DNA from: Gymnogyps californianus
Taxonomy: Eukaryota; Chordata; Aves; Accipitriformes; Cathartidae
Length of the DNA: 64,000 nucleotides
Reading direction: 5' to 3'
Assembly: GCF_018139145.2 (NCBI RefSeq)
Contig: NW_026114224.1
Location: 124,001-188,000, forward strand
Below the pieces are notes generated by a model that made no database searches, was not told where the DNA came from, and saw only the letters and a program-made list of their open reading frames with translations. Of this stretch, positions 1-10,395 are shown in pieces; position 1 is the stretch's first letter; each line of letters opens with the position of its first letter. The position numbers and the translations under genes were made by a program.

Positions 1-1065
1 GGAGTGCAGCAGCTCTTGCCCGTTGCCAAGACACTGGGTGGCTCCAGCCCATACAGCATCGGAGTCAGTACAGACTGTGCTGGCTCCAGCTTCAAAGGCT
101 CGGGTGATGGCCAGGGACTCAGCTCATTGGGCGGAACCTTTTATTTCCTCGTTAACTCTGCTTTTATGTTATGGTTTCAGTGGGAGTCCTTCCTGAACGA
201 TCATTTCCCGGGAGGACAGCGCCATGATGGAGGTAAACTGTCCGCTGCTGAACGGCAGGCTTCTGGGCCACCCCTGGGGCAATTCTCGGCCTTCAGGGAT
301 AACTTTCAGAATGGGGAGAGGGGTATTGTCGTGAAGATTTGGCAACTGGCCCCTGCCGACCGAGGAGAGAGGCGAGGACACAAAGTCTAGAATTACAAGA
401 GTAATTCTCTCTTCGTGCCCATGAGGTGTCCCAGTCAAACTGGGGCAGCCCGAATGCGGTTTTACACAGGGTTCTTGTGCCTTTCAAGCACTCAGGTACA
501 ACCTGATTTGACCAATGGCTACTTAACACACACATCTACTGCTGTTTTGCAAAGCAGCCCTAATTCTGTGGCATCATCATCCATCCGCTTCTTTCCTGAT
601 GTAGACGTCCCTGGAGTGGGTCTTGCTGCAGTTCTTTATCTGTGATGCCAGAGAAGGGGAGGGTTTCCCAGAGGTATTGGAGGGGCTGGGATGCTGGCAT
701 GGTCCAGGGTAGTCCAGGGGTGTCCTTTCTTCTTCAGGCTGGGGGCTGTCCTTCTCCTCCTTCAAATGAGCCGGGGTCCTTTAGTCCTGCTGACTGAACC
801 ATGGCTATGCAGTATACAATGGAAACTAGATGTCTCTTCAGCAAGTTGATACGGTCTCCTAGTATAGAGACTATTTGGTGCAATAGTTAGGGAATGAGAT
901 TTTTCCTGGCAGTCCCTCCTTTTCTTTTGACCATCAGGGGCACACTCTGCTATTCCTTCTGGAAGGCATAAGTCGAGGTCGTAAGGTAATGCAACAGTGT
1001 AAACACACATCTATAATTACAAAGCAAAACAAGAGAGTGAAGACAGCAACCCAAATCCTTTTAGT
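1..1065. other. No gene recognised; possible 3' flank or LTR of the adjacent minus-strand ERV
   Basis: No open frame here looks like a known protein. On the minus strand the segment lies directly downstream of the retroviral env remnant that ends near 1070, so part of it may be the env cytoplasmic tail region and a decayed 3' LTR. I could not identify LTR ends, a polypurine tract or a target-site duplication. Confidence 0.3.
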
Positions 1066-2521
1066 TCACAGTCCTCTCCCTAAGTCTGGGAGCCCAGAGG
1101 TTAGCCAGCCAAATAGATTGAGGGGAGATCCCTGCCTTACTTCATGTAATATTTTGCAATGAGTCTTTATCTTGTTTCTATCAGTTTCCGTTTTCTGGTC
1201 TTGATTTACAGAAAACCCCAGCAGCTCTTCTTCAATAATGCACATCCTCTGTCCTGTCCTTCTAAAAGGTGGTCCGGGGCTAATCAATTCTCTATTACCA
1301 TTTGTGGTAATCATTGGATTTCTTCCTGTAGGGCTGTCATACTCTCTGCGCTTTCCTTAATGGCTTTTTCTCATTCTCTTGACACATTTGCAATAGCTCT
1401 TCCTAGTTTTGCGACCCCTAAGCGTGGGAGAAAAGCTGTTCCAGACAGGTGGAACTTAGTGCCACATTCTATCGGAGGGCTGTAACACTTTTTCCTTTCG
1501 CTCTCAGTAGCTAGGGGCTCCAGAGGCTGATCCTGGTTCTAACCTGTGCGGATGGTATTAATGCACTTAGAAGACACTTTTCAGCTCCGGTTGAGGATAA
1601 CTCCTCGAGTGCCCTTTCTCCACCTCTCTACTATTGCCCTGGTAGTTGTGTCAATGGGTAGTATCATCTTCAGATAAGTCTGAATCCTGTAAGTTGTTTC
1701 CTGTGAAAGGGTTAGCATGTGCCAGATGTGGTTGTTTAGGTAAACCAGGAAGGTTTGGAACGTGAGTAGATGACTCAGAGCAAGCAGGATCCTATAGGCC
1801 CGTAGTGGCAACCGAACTTTTAACATTATCTTTGGTTTGATTGTGGCTTCCTGCAGAATACCAAGTTAATCTGTCCGCGAATATCCACATTGTCTCCGAG
1901 TCTGCAGGGCCTGATAAACTCCATCCAGGAAGAACTCTACAGCGTGATGGCTTCTTACACTAGGTTTTATGTAAGGGCTTCTGGACAATCTCCCTTCCAC
2001 GTTCGGTAAGGTTTTGGAAGAATCTGTGGAGGAATACCGATCGCCTTTAGGCATAGGAAGGCATCTATGGAACGTTGCAGGCATCAGACTCCCCTTTTCA
2101 TCGGTATGGTCCTAAGGTCTGAATTGTCCCTTTCCATCCATTCTATTAATGTTAAGGCTCTCTTGGCATTTCCAGGTCCAGCCCCTACAGAGTGAGTAAG
2201 GTTGTCAGTAGGTTTGCTCTGCAAGCATCCCCAGGGGTCTCCCTTCAGACTAGTGACAAACCCTTCTTGGCGGAAGGGCGGTATCCTTCCTTTCTTCCGT
2301 GAAAATTCCTAACGTAGATGCCCATCCTTGTACCTCGGAGAATTCAATGGGACAGATTCCCAGGAGCGGTGATTTCTGGGAGAGGATGGGCTTCTAGTGC
2401 TTATCCAAGGCGGGTTTCTTTGCCTCTGCTGCTGTAGTTTGGACTGTGGCGACGGTCGAATGCTGGAATGAATACGTATCATCCATAGTCCACCACAGGC
2501 TTCTAAGCAAGGCTGCCACAT
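1066..2521 (-). mobile_element. Decayed endogenous retrovirus envelope region (TM subunit recognisable)
   Basis: Read on the minus strand, about 1500 down to 1070 resembles the transmembrane subunit of a gamma/alpha-type retroviral envelope. There is a heptad-like helix, then a region resembling the conserved immunosuppressive segment, a Cys-x6-Cys motif, and a hydrophobic stretch with a Trp-Leu-x-x-Gly-Leu pattern before the tail. The frame is interrupted by several in-frame stops (two TGA within the helix) and by frame changes, so it cannot encode a working protein. The part from 1500 to 2521 is probably the surface subunit or upstream sequence, but I recognise it only by position. It lies in opposite orientation to the pol and env pieces that follow at 2640-4175, so at least two insertions or an inversion are involved. 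Family assignment is by eye. Confidence 0.55.
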
Positions 2522-2635
2522 TAAAACCTAGGCTTCCAAATCACTATTAACAGGAAAACCAAACAGACACAAGTAGCAAAAATACCTCTCCCTTGGATAG
2601 AGAGGACAGCACTGGAATCAGAAGGGTTTCCTGAC

Positions 2636-2920
2636 TCTGGAAACCCAGAAGGCATTTAAAGATCTAAAGCAAGCAGTCGTGGAAGCTCCCTCGTTAGCCC
2701 TGCCAGGCTACAACAAGTCCTTTCTATTGTATTTCCATCAACAGAAAGCAATAGCCGGTTGGCCCAGAAACGTCACCAAGCCGTAGCATATTACTGAGCA
2801 GAAGTAGGCCTCGTAATTCAAGGCCTGATTTCATGCCCTGGGGCTGTTGCAGCAGCAGCTGTGATGATTGAGAAAGCAAGAACTATTGTCCTGGGGCACC
2901 TGCTAACGCTAATGGTTCAT
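2636..2920 (+). mobile_element. Decayed retroviral pol fragment (RT C-terminal / RNase H boundary)
   Basis: The plus-strand translation from about 2640 has the pattern seen after the reverse transcriptase palm. A Phe-x-x-Leu-Lys-x-Ala stretch is followed by an 'APSLALPG' type motif and a Phe-x-Leu-Tyr core that leads into the connection domain. Beyond about 2790 the frame breaks and similarity fades, with a Pro-rich connection-like piece in another frame. It is clearly non-functional. It is probably the same provirus as the integrase and env pieces downstream on the same strand. Confidence 0.55.
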
Positions 2921-3164
2921 TCCTTGCTTTGCAGTCCTCCTCTCCAGAGTTCAAGCAACTGTGGATGTGCCGCCGCTGGGAAGTACATTGCTTCATGGCA
3001 ATAAACATAAATGGTCCTTGGCTTCTTTGACGGAACTTTCCATAAATGCACCAAGATAGACTCAAACACGCTGAGATGTCCCCCGCCTTCGCTGGCCCTG
3101 CAGTGCGGGCAGCCGAGCGCCACAACGGCAAAGCCCGCTGCATCTCCCCCAGGCTGTCTTGCCC

Positions 3165-3495
3165 TGGCTGGCTGCTGAGAGGAGGGGACAGCGGGTGGTG
3201 ACAGCCCGGGGGGTGACAGGAGGGACACCAGGCGGTGACAGGCCTGGGGGTGACAGGCCATCGGGCGGTGATGGGCCCAGGACTGTTGGGAGTGCTACCA
3301 CAGGCCTGGGGGGTGACAGGAGGTGATGCTGGGTGGTGAAGGCCATGGCGGTGACAGGAGGGCCAGCACAGGCCCGGGGGGTGACGGGAGGGATACCGCA
3401 GACCTGGGGGTGTGACAGGACACTGGACAGTGACAGGCGCGGGGGATGACAGGAGGGACACCGGCAGTGAGAGCCTGGGGGCTGACAGGACACCT
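3165..3495 (+). repeat. GC-rich minisatellite, units of roughly 20-30 bp
   Basis: A degenerate unit built round 'ggcctgggggtgacagga' recurs a dozen or so times with variable length. It gives apparent Pro/His/Cys-rich open frames on the minus strand that are repeat artefacts. It interrupts the pol-like sequence between 2920 and 3515. Confidence 0.85.
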
Positions 3496-3514
3496 TTTTT
3501 TTTTAATTGAGAAA

Positions 3515-3680
3515 CTCAATTCAAATGGACAGAAGCTTTACCATTAGCCCTGTGGGAATTAAGGCGATGCCCAAACGCGGGTCATAAATGGCCCTGTGGG
3601 AATTAAGGCGATGCCCAAACGCGGGTCATAAATGAACTCCTTTTGGAGATTTCATTCGGAAGAGCAGGTTGAATTCCGGG
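3515..3680 (+). mobile_element. Decayed retroviral integrase C-terminal fragment with a 44-bp internal tandem duplication
   Basis: The translation from about 3525 shows a Trp-x-Glu-Ala-Leu-Pro-Leu-Ala-Leu-Trp pattern typical of the distal part of retroviral integrase. A 44-bp block at 3547-3590 is repeated exactly at 3591-3634, which breaks the frame. Downstream residues up to about 3660 still resemble the region before the integrase stop. It shares strand and order with the pol piece upstream and the env piece downstream. Confidence 0.5.
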
Positions 3681-3689
3681 AACACCACC

Positions 3690-4175
3690 GGAATTCCACT
3701 ACACCACCTAACTCCAAGTTTCAGCTGGTGGCTATTATTGCCAAAGACTGCCTTCAATGATTCAGACTGCAGGCCTGTAATTATATACCCCAAAAATGCA
3801 GCCGGAGGCCCGTGCACACTTGGAAGGCTCACAGTCTCCCAACGACAAAAAAATACCTCAGCCAACTCTTACACAAAAAGAAGCAGAAGGAGCCTATCTC
3901 AGGCTCTACCACCGGAGTGGGACTCAAATGTCAATCTGGTGAGCAAAGCGGAAGCAGTAGCCTTAAGCCTGCCATTAGTGAGAGTCCCTGCACTGGCACT
4001 AGGTGCCAGCCTCCACCTGACAAAGGTGGCCTGTACGCTAGCAAAACTCCGGATGCCGCCACCACCACTTTGACTGCATTACTGCAAGAGGAACAACAGT
4101 CGAACAGGGAAGCAATCCTACAAAGCAGAGCAGCTGTAGATGACTTGTTACTTAGGGCCAACCCCGGGTGTGAAC
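3690..4175 (+). mobile_element. Decayed retroviral env TM fragment (fusion-peptide to immunosuppressive-region-like)
   Basis: Two overlapping plus-strand frames together resemble an avian alpha-type env. One frame has a basic cleavage-like stretch and a hydrophobic Ala/Leu-rich segment (about 3870-4060). The other, at about 4065-4165, has a helix with a Gln-x-Arg-Ala-Ala-Val-Asp core and a Gly-Cys-Glu ending, as in the TM immunosuppressive region. The shift between frames shows it is disrupted. The sequence stops being retroviral at about 4170, where a minisatellite begins. Confidence 0.5.
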
Positions 4176-4560
4176 GGAGGGAGGGCTCTGGGTGGCACCC
4201 AAGGGCACGCACAGGGCCGTGCTGGGTACCCAAAGGCAGGCAAAGGGCTCGGGCTGGGCACCGAAAGGCATACGGAGGGCTCAGGGCCGCTCCAAAGGGC
4301 AAACGGAGGGCCCTAGGAAGCCCAAAGAGAGAAACGGAGGGCCTTGGGAGGCACCGCAAGGCAGTTTGGCAGCCCCTCGCTTGCCCCGAAAGGCCCACGC
4401 CAGTCCCTAGGGGACATGGAAAGGCAGAGGTGCCTTGAGGAGACGAGAGGAGAAGAGGAGTCCGCTGGGAAAGATGAAAAGCTGAAGGCCGCTCCGTTAG
4501 CGGGACACCGAAAGGCCCACCGAGGGCCCTGGGTGGGAACCCAGAGGCCCATCAGGAGCT
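4170..4560 (+). repeat. Minisatellite with an approximately 40-bp degenerate unit
   Basis: Variants of a unit with 'cggagggc' and 'caaagggc' blocks recur at roughly 40-bp spacing from about 4170 to 4560, giving Gly/Arg/Lys-rich apparent reading frames on both strands. It directly abuts the ERV env fragment. Confidence 0.75.
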
Positions 4561-4883
4561 CCTGAGGGGACGAGAGAATACATGCACAGAAGAAGGCGCA
4601 GCCTTCAAGAGCACCTACAGATGGGACTCACACGAGGCATGAGTAGAGCTTTGCAGAGCTGGACCACCCTGTCCCATAGCCCTGACGCAAAGCTTTCTAA
4701 ACAAGGCAGAAACATTGACTGCTTTCTCTTCCCTACTCCAGGTTCCCTGTAAAACTGGTCTTAGCCTGGCCGAGGCTGTAGGAGGGAGGAAGACGAGGGA
4801 AAACACTGCAGGGAAAATGCCCACACCCAGTAGGGCCTGGCGTGAATAAACGTAGGCACAAGCAAGCCCTTGGGAGCAAACTC

Positions 4884-4889
4884 TTTATT
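4884..4889 (-). terminator. Poly(A) signal AATAAA of the FSIP2-like gene
   Basis: On the minus strand AATAAA lies 55 bases after the TGA that ends the last FSIP2-like exon, with G/T-rich sequence following. This spacing suits a real 3' end and supports a transcribed origin. Confidence 0.6.
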
Positions 4890-7639
4890 CTCTGCCAGGG
4901 GGAGCTGCCCGGGGGCTCTGTGGCCCTGGAGCCGCACACCTCCTCAGGACACCCTCACAAGGTTCCCAGCTACTGCCCTCTTGATCGACTCGGGCTGCAC
5001 GGGCTCCTCCAGGAAAAGCTTTAGACGCACTGGTCTGCGCCCTGCTCCTGCCTGGCTAGGGGGCTTTGGACCCGCTGGAGGCACGGGCTGCCTTGGAACT
5101 GCGGGCCCGTGGAGGGAGGGTGCCTGCGGTGCTCCCTGGCCTGCGTATACGCAGGGATTCCCACGCGGGCACCGAAGACTTCGCTGCGGCTCTGCAGTGT
5201 AATCCCGGGACTTCGGAAGGCCTTCTCTTGGCCGGCGAGCATCTTGCTCAGCGCCGCGAGGAGAGATGGGAGGAGAGGACGTGAGCTCTCCTCTTTGAGT
5301 TGTCCCGCTTCCTCTGAAGGCGTGACTATTGCAGGCAGGCTGAGAGGCGGCAGGACCTTCTTGCTTGAAGCTTCTCGGATTTTGGCTCGGACTTCCTCCT
5401 GCCTCTGACTTCTTTGTCAGGCTCTCCACAACTTCAAGGACGATGGTTTTGGCATACTCGAGCAATTCAGCATCCAGCTGCTCAGCTCTGGAGACGGCTT
5501 TTTTGGATGCCTCCTGGGCAATCTCGCGACTCACTCGTGAGACATCAGCAGCCTTTTGCTGGGCTTGCAACACGGGCAACTTGGCTCTCTTGCTTGCTTC
5601 TGGCGTCTGCCCTTCCGATGCTCTGGCTGCTCCTTGTCCTTCTGTCACGCCCGGAAGCTTCAGGGTCTCCGAAAACTGACAGCAAAAGTTCTTGTCAGAA
5701 TCGAGCCGGTGCCATTTGGCTTAGAGCAAAGGGCACTGTAGCCCCCTGGACCTCAGCAGGTGAACCAGGTGCCGCGGGCCCTCAACTGGAAGCTAGTGGC
5801 TGCCTGGGTACCGCTGATCGTGGCCGGAGGACTGGCCCCAGGGCACAGCGGGCCCCCGCAGGGCTGCTACTTCCAACGCGCTGGTTGGCTCCTGACTGCC
5901 ACGGCAGAAGGAGCTTAACCCTTCACCCTGGCAGAGATACCACCCCACACTATCCGCAAACGCTTCCCAAGAGGCTCTTGCAGGGAATGGAGCCGGGCAA
6001 TGTTTTCAAGGGCCCCCCCAAATGAGAACTGGGCAACAGCAGGCACTCCCCTGAGCTAATCAAGACCTCCTGCAAGACAAAACCACCCCACGAACGGCAA
6101 GCACCCCACAATGACCGGCACTCTCAGGTTCAGGAACACTGCATCTTTGGATGCAGAAGTCTTTGGATGAAAACCAGAGTTTTTCAAACCAGACGCGAAA
6201 GCAGCACCATGGACCGTGCGGCCATTTAGTGCACGCAGCTCGCAGGTTCGCGCTAGATGTGCGAGTCCGTGCGCAGAAGCGGCCACTGAGAGTGCCAGGC
6301 ACGCTTTTGCGTCAGAAAGGGCTAGAGCCTCGTGTCCGAGAGACACCAGCCAGGCACCACCTCCTCAGCACCCAAGCACCGCTCGCAAGCCCCGAGCGGC
6401 TCTGTGCGTGGCAGCACCCTCTCCCGAGGCCCGCGTACCAACACGCTGCCGCACAGCGGAGGCGGCCCCAGCATCCACCCGCCTCCTACTCACCGGCCTC
6501 CCTTCCACAGCGGACTTTTGGAGCTGCTCTGGCTGCCTGGCTCTCTCCTCTTTCCCACCTGCTGCTGCTGCTGCTGCTGTTGGCACTTGGCCTGCGGGAG
6601 GAGGCGTTGCTCTTTTTCAAGAGCCTCCGGTCTTTCACTCCGCTCCTTGATCCCACTCAGATGCCTGTCAAGAGAAAGGCAGGCAGCTGAGAAGGGGACG
6701 CTCTGTCCAGCTTGCCCAGGCCATTTTCCGCTCGGCCACTCCCATCGTCCTGCTCTGGGCTGCTTTGCTCCAGTACTCCCCACAGCACCTTCCAGCTGCC
6801 TGTCCGAGGCTCCAAACAGAGACCGGCACCGGCTCCTTCCACCGCTGGGCATTGTTTCTTTACTGGAACATGAGGCTCCAGGACTTCTCTCAGGGACCAC
6901 GGGCCCCCTTGAAGAGCAAGCGTTACTTGCCCTTTTCTTACCTCGGCCTCCTCTTCCCCTCCCACCCGGCAAAGTCTTTCTTTGCTCCGGCAGCAGCCGC
7001 TCTCGCAGGCGAGAAACGTCACTCCCTCCCGGCAGTCTGGAGGCATCCTCTGCTTTGGCCAGCTCTTGCTGAAGCTTTTGCTGAAAGGTGACACCAGGTT
7101 GGGGCTTGCTGTTGCCTGCACAAGCGCTCAGGCCCCTGCGTGCTGAGGTGTCCCGCGGGCCCAGCACAGCGCTCTGCTTCAGCCACGTGACGAGGGCAGA
7201 AGAGAAATGCTTCCCTCCGCGACTCTGCGAGCCTGCACGTGACTTTCCTGCCCATGCCCACCCCTGCACCCTGTGCTAGCTCAGCTCGCAGCCCGGTACT
7301 CCTTGCCTGCCATAACGCCCGGCCCGGTGGCACAGCCCTCACCTCTTCGGCATCGACCGCCTCCCCTCCCCGACACGCCGCAAGTAAGCCCCAGCCCTCG
7401 CCACCGTGTCGCCCACCGTGTCCACCAAGGCTCTGCTTTGCCTACCTCCTCTCGCAGGACATTTTCTCTGCCTCCAGCTGAGCGTGGTCAGATACTGCCT
7501 GTACTCATTGAACTCCTTCAGAGTGCAAACCACCTATGGAGAGACGAGGGCAGAATCCCCCAACAACTCTCAACCACCCTACGCAGACTGCCTGCCCAAA
7601 ACAGCCCAAACCCAGCGGCAGGGGAGCTGCTCCTCTGCA

Positions 7640-7690
7640 CACCCCCCCCCCCCCCCCCCCCCCCCTCCCCTCCCCTCCCCTCCCCTCCCA
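7640..7690 (+). repeat. Poly-C run followed by (CCCCT)n
   Basis: A run of more than 20 C grades into CCCCT repeats. It lies between two exons of the FSIP2-like gene. G-quadruplex potential is on the minus strand. Confidence 0.9.
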
Positions 7691-8295
7691 CTGGTGGGGC
7701 CCCTGACTCCCCCCCAGACAGGGCTGAGCGTGCTCCTCGCCCCAGCACCAGGCCCTGCACCGCCTGCCTCCTCACCGCTCAGGCAGCGCAGGGCAGCCTG
7801 AGAGAGCACGAGTGGCAATTGCCAGAGGGACGCTGGCGCTCCTTCTGCTCCCAGGGAAACCAGCCCCACAGCCCTGTGCCCTCCGCCAGCAAACAGGCGG
7901 CTGCACCAAGCGCTCTGGGAACCCGCTTGATGAGGACTCTTTTCCTCAGCCCCACGTCCAAACCTACTTTGCCCTCACTGCTGACGTAACCCTCTCTCTT
8001 CAGCCTCCGCAGGTTGTCCTGCGTTTGTGTAGGCCCGCAGGTGCGGTCATGCAGGCTGTTGTATTCCGTGCTCAGGAGGCGGCAGTATGGATCTCCCAGA
8101 TTGAAATAACCAGAGGGCTGGTGAAGCTGTAAGAGAGAGTTGCCAGAGTATGAAGGAGGCAGGAGAGAGCAGCAAAGAGGTGCCAAGCGGGACTCGTGAA
8201 AAGGTCAAGGTACTTGCAAGACCAACACTCTTCTCCATCCTTCTGAAGGCACCGAGAACAGCACAGCCAGACTGCAGGGCCAGGCTGGCCTGCGC

Positions 8296-8350
8296 TAGGC
8301 TGGGCTGGGCTGGGCTGGGCTGGGCTGGGCTGGGCTGGGCTGGGCTGGGG
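8296..8350 (+). repeat. (GGGCT)n simple repeat
   Basis: About eleven near-perfect GGGCT units, upstream of the first recognisable FSIP2-like exon. Confidence 0.95.
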
Positions 8351-8690
8351 GAGAGAAGACAAAGCCCACCAGCAAAGCAGGCATCTTAGGCCACCAGGAA
8401 GACCTTGCCACAACAGAAAGGAACCTTCCGAGTGAAAAGTGCAAGCCCGGCAGCTCAAAGGCAGCAACTGCATGAGGCACTGAAAACAGTCTCCTCGGGG
8501 TTCGGCAGGCCCAAGGGCTGTGTCAACTAACTCTGCCTCCAGGAAGTCTCCGCCTTGGAAAAATGCACCGCAAGCTGGAGAGCGAGGAGGACACTGCGTG
8601 CCTTCCCCAAGCAGAGAAGCCCCAGCTTTTCCAAAGACGCCAACAAGGCAAGCAGGAGAAGCTTGGACTCTCCCTCAAGAGCGCCCCGCA

Positions 8691-9190
8691 NNNNNNNNNN
8701 NNNNNNNNNNNNNNNNNNNNNNNNNNNNNNNNNNNNNNNNNNNNNNNNNNNNNNNNNNNNNNNNNNNNNNNNNNNNNNNNNNNNNNNNNNNNNNNNNNNN
8801 NNNNNNNNNNNNNNNNNNNNNNNNNNNNNNNNNNNNNNNNNNNNNNNNNNNNNNNNNNNNNNNNNNNNNNNNNNNNNNNNNNNNNNNNNNNNNNNNNNNN
8901 NNNNNNNNNNNNNNNNNNNNNNNNNNNNNNNNNNNNNNNNNNNNNNNNNNNNNNNNNNNNNNNNNNNNNNNNNNNNNNNNNNNNNNNNNNNNNNNNNNNN
9001 NNNNNNNNNNNNNNNNNNNNNNNNNNNNNNNNNNNNNNNNNNNNNNNNNNNNNNNNNNNNNNNNNNNNNNNNNNNNNNNNNNNNNNNNNNNNNNNNNNNN
9101 NNNNNNNNNNNNNNNNNNNNNNNNNNNNNNNNNNNNNNNNNNNNNNNNNNNNNNNNNNNNNNNNNNNNNNNNNNNNNNNNNNNNNNNNNN
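8691..9190. other. Assembly gap of exactly 500 N
   Basis: The run of N is a round 500, typical of a gap of unknown size. It lies just upstream of the first visible FSIP2-like exon on the minus strand, so 5' exons could be hidden in it. Confidence 1.
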
Positions 9191-10308
9191 TAACAGATAC
9201 GGCTGTAAACCCACCCCAGGAGACCACACTGCCTTGCCCGAACTCTCCCTCTCCCACGCGGTGAGAGGAGGCTGGCTAGCTGGCAATTTATTTACTCCGC
9301 TTTATTTTAAAAAAGCCGTCACGGGGCACTGTGCGATGTCACGGCAGCCCCGCAGTATTACCGTAATGATTAACTGGGACTGAACAAGCCAGATCCAAGA
9401 GAAACCCGGGGCTATTTTTGCACCACTACAGAGAGCGTTACCCCAAACCCTCCTGGCTGAACAGACGTCTGCGAGAAGTTTGGCCCCGGAAGGAGCCTGC
9501 TCTCCTGCGGAATCCTGTTCGTATCCAGGGAACGCACAACGCAGCAACGGTTTGGAAGCAAGCGACAGCCAGGAGACTGCCTGACAATTTTCCCTTCTCC
9601 TAAAGCACAAGAGGCAGGCGGGAGAGCCAGCCTTCACAAATTTCCAGGACAGTTTCTAAATTTAACTTGTGAGGAAGGTGCGCAGGGTTACTGCGGCAAC
9701 GAAAATGCAGATTACGCGTTACGACTTGCGATACCACCCGATTCCTCCCCTGCCCGCCTTCAGCAGAAAGCCCCTTCTCCCGAATCGAGCCGATACTCAC
9801 TTCTGCTCTCCCTACGTGGCATTTTCCTCTAAGAGCTGAGGAGCAGCACGTGTCCCCAGCACCCAGCCTTTGTAAGAGGAGGACTGAAAACAAGGCCAGC
9901 TCTTTTACCAAGTTTCCTATTGCATCATCAGAGTAAACTGAAGTTGATTGCTCCTCCTTTTTCCCTGCCTCCCAAATGCCTCCGAGGGTGCCTGCCCTGC
10001 CGGCAGGCCCGTTTACATAATGGATTTAGAGCTACCTGTGTGTGCGCGCGGGCAGGAGAGAGATGGGTCTGCACAAGACAGGCCTGTTCATCTCGTTAAA
10101 CAAGGCTGAGTGAGCCCTGGGAACTGTAAATCTCTTGCTGGGCTCATCTCAAAAGCCTGAGGGTTTGTGTCCACAACGATAATCAAGTGTACGGGGCGGT
10201 AAACGGGCACACCGAATCCTTGGGGTGGTTTTAGCAGGACAAAGGAATTAATTAAATGGAAGGTGGATGTATGAGAGCAAATCTGCTGTGCCACGAAGTG
10301 AGCCTTAC
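9191..10308. other. No gene recognised
   Basis: Moderately AT-rich sequence without a convincing coding frame, repeat family or RNA gene that I can identify. Confidence 0.4.
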
Positions 10309-10395
10309 CGTAGGATGCCTTCTGGTCCGTGTCGGAGTTCCCCATGGTAGAGCCCTTCCAGTGGCCTGCGAACTGGTTTAGATGGGCCACGCTGG
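10309..10395 (-). other. Candidate internal exon, unassigned
   Basis: On the minus strand 87 bases are bounded by a strong acceptor (pyrimidine tract then TTTGCAG) and a strong donor (GTAAGG). Two frames are open. One contains ACCATGG, a strong Kozak context, starting Met-Gly-Asn-Ser. I do not recognise the peptide. It could follow the candidate exon at 12751-12827, because their phases match. Confidence 0.3.

Larger units (their letters stand above)
4866..8126 (-). pseudogene. FSIP2-like (fibrous sheath-interacting protein 2-like) gene fragment, spliced, with frame breaks
   Basis: Exons inferred from splice sites on the minus strand are 8126-7968 (53 codons, donor GTAGGT), 7533-7446 (acceptor CCATAG), about 7080 or 7115-6942, 6664-6559 (ends in a CAG run) and 5675-4944 (stop TGA at 4944). 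The first two join in phase across a Lys-Val-Val-Cys-Thr-Leu junction. Together they resemble the conserved N-terminal part of FSIP2, a sperm-tail fibrous sheath protein, around the 'DPYCRLL' and 'EYRQYL' motifs. The last exon has an amphipathic helix (motif ELLEYAKTIV) like a PKA RII-anchoring helix. The frame is broken: three single-base losses are inferred in 8126-7968, one near 7480, and one near 5395 in the last exon, where a better frame begins with a Gln-Glu-Glu-Val motif. It is either a duplicated pseudogene or a gene with consensus errors. Upstream exons may lie in the 8691-9190 gap. Confidence 0.55.

Noticed and set aside
2883..3519. Minus-strand Pro/His/Cys-rich frames
   Set aside because: They are translations of the GC-rich minisatellite at 3165-3495.
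8523..9383. Frames spanning the N run
   Set aside because: They are open only because the gap contains no stops.
10200..10308. Extension of the open frame downstream of the candidate exon
   Set aside because: It lies past a strong GTAAGG donor and has no conserved feature.
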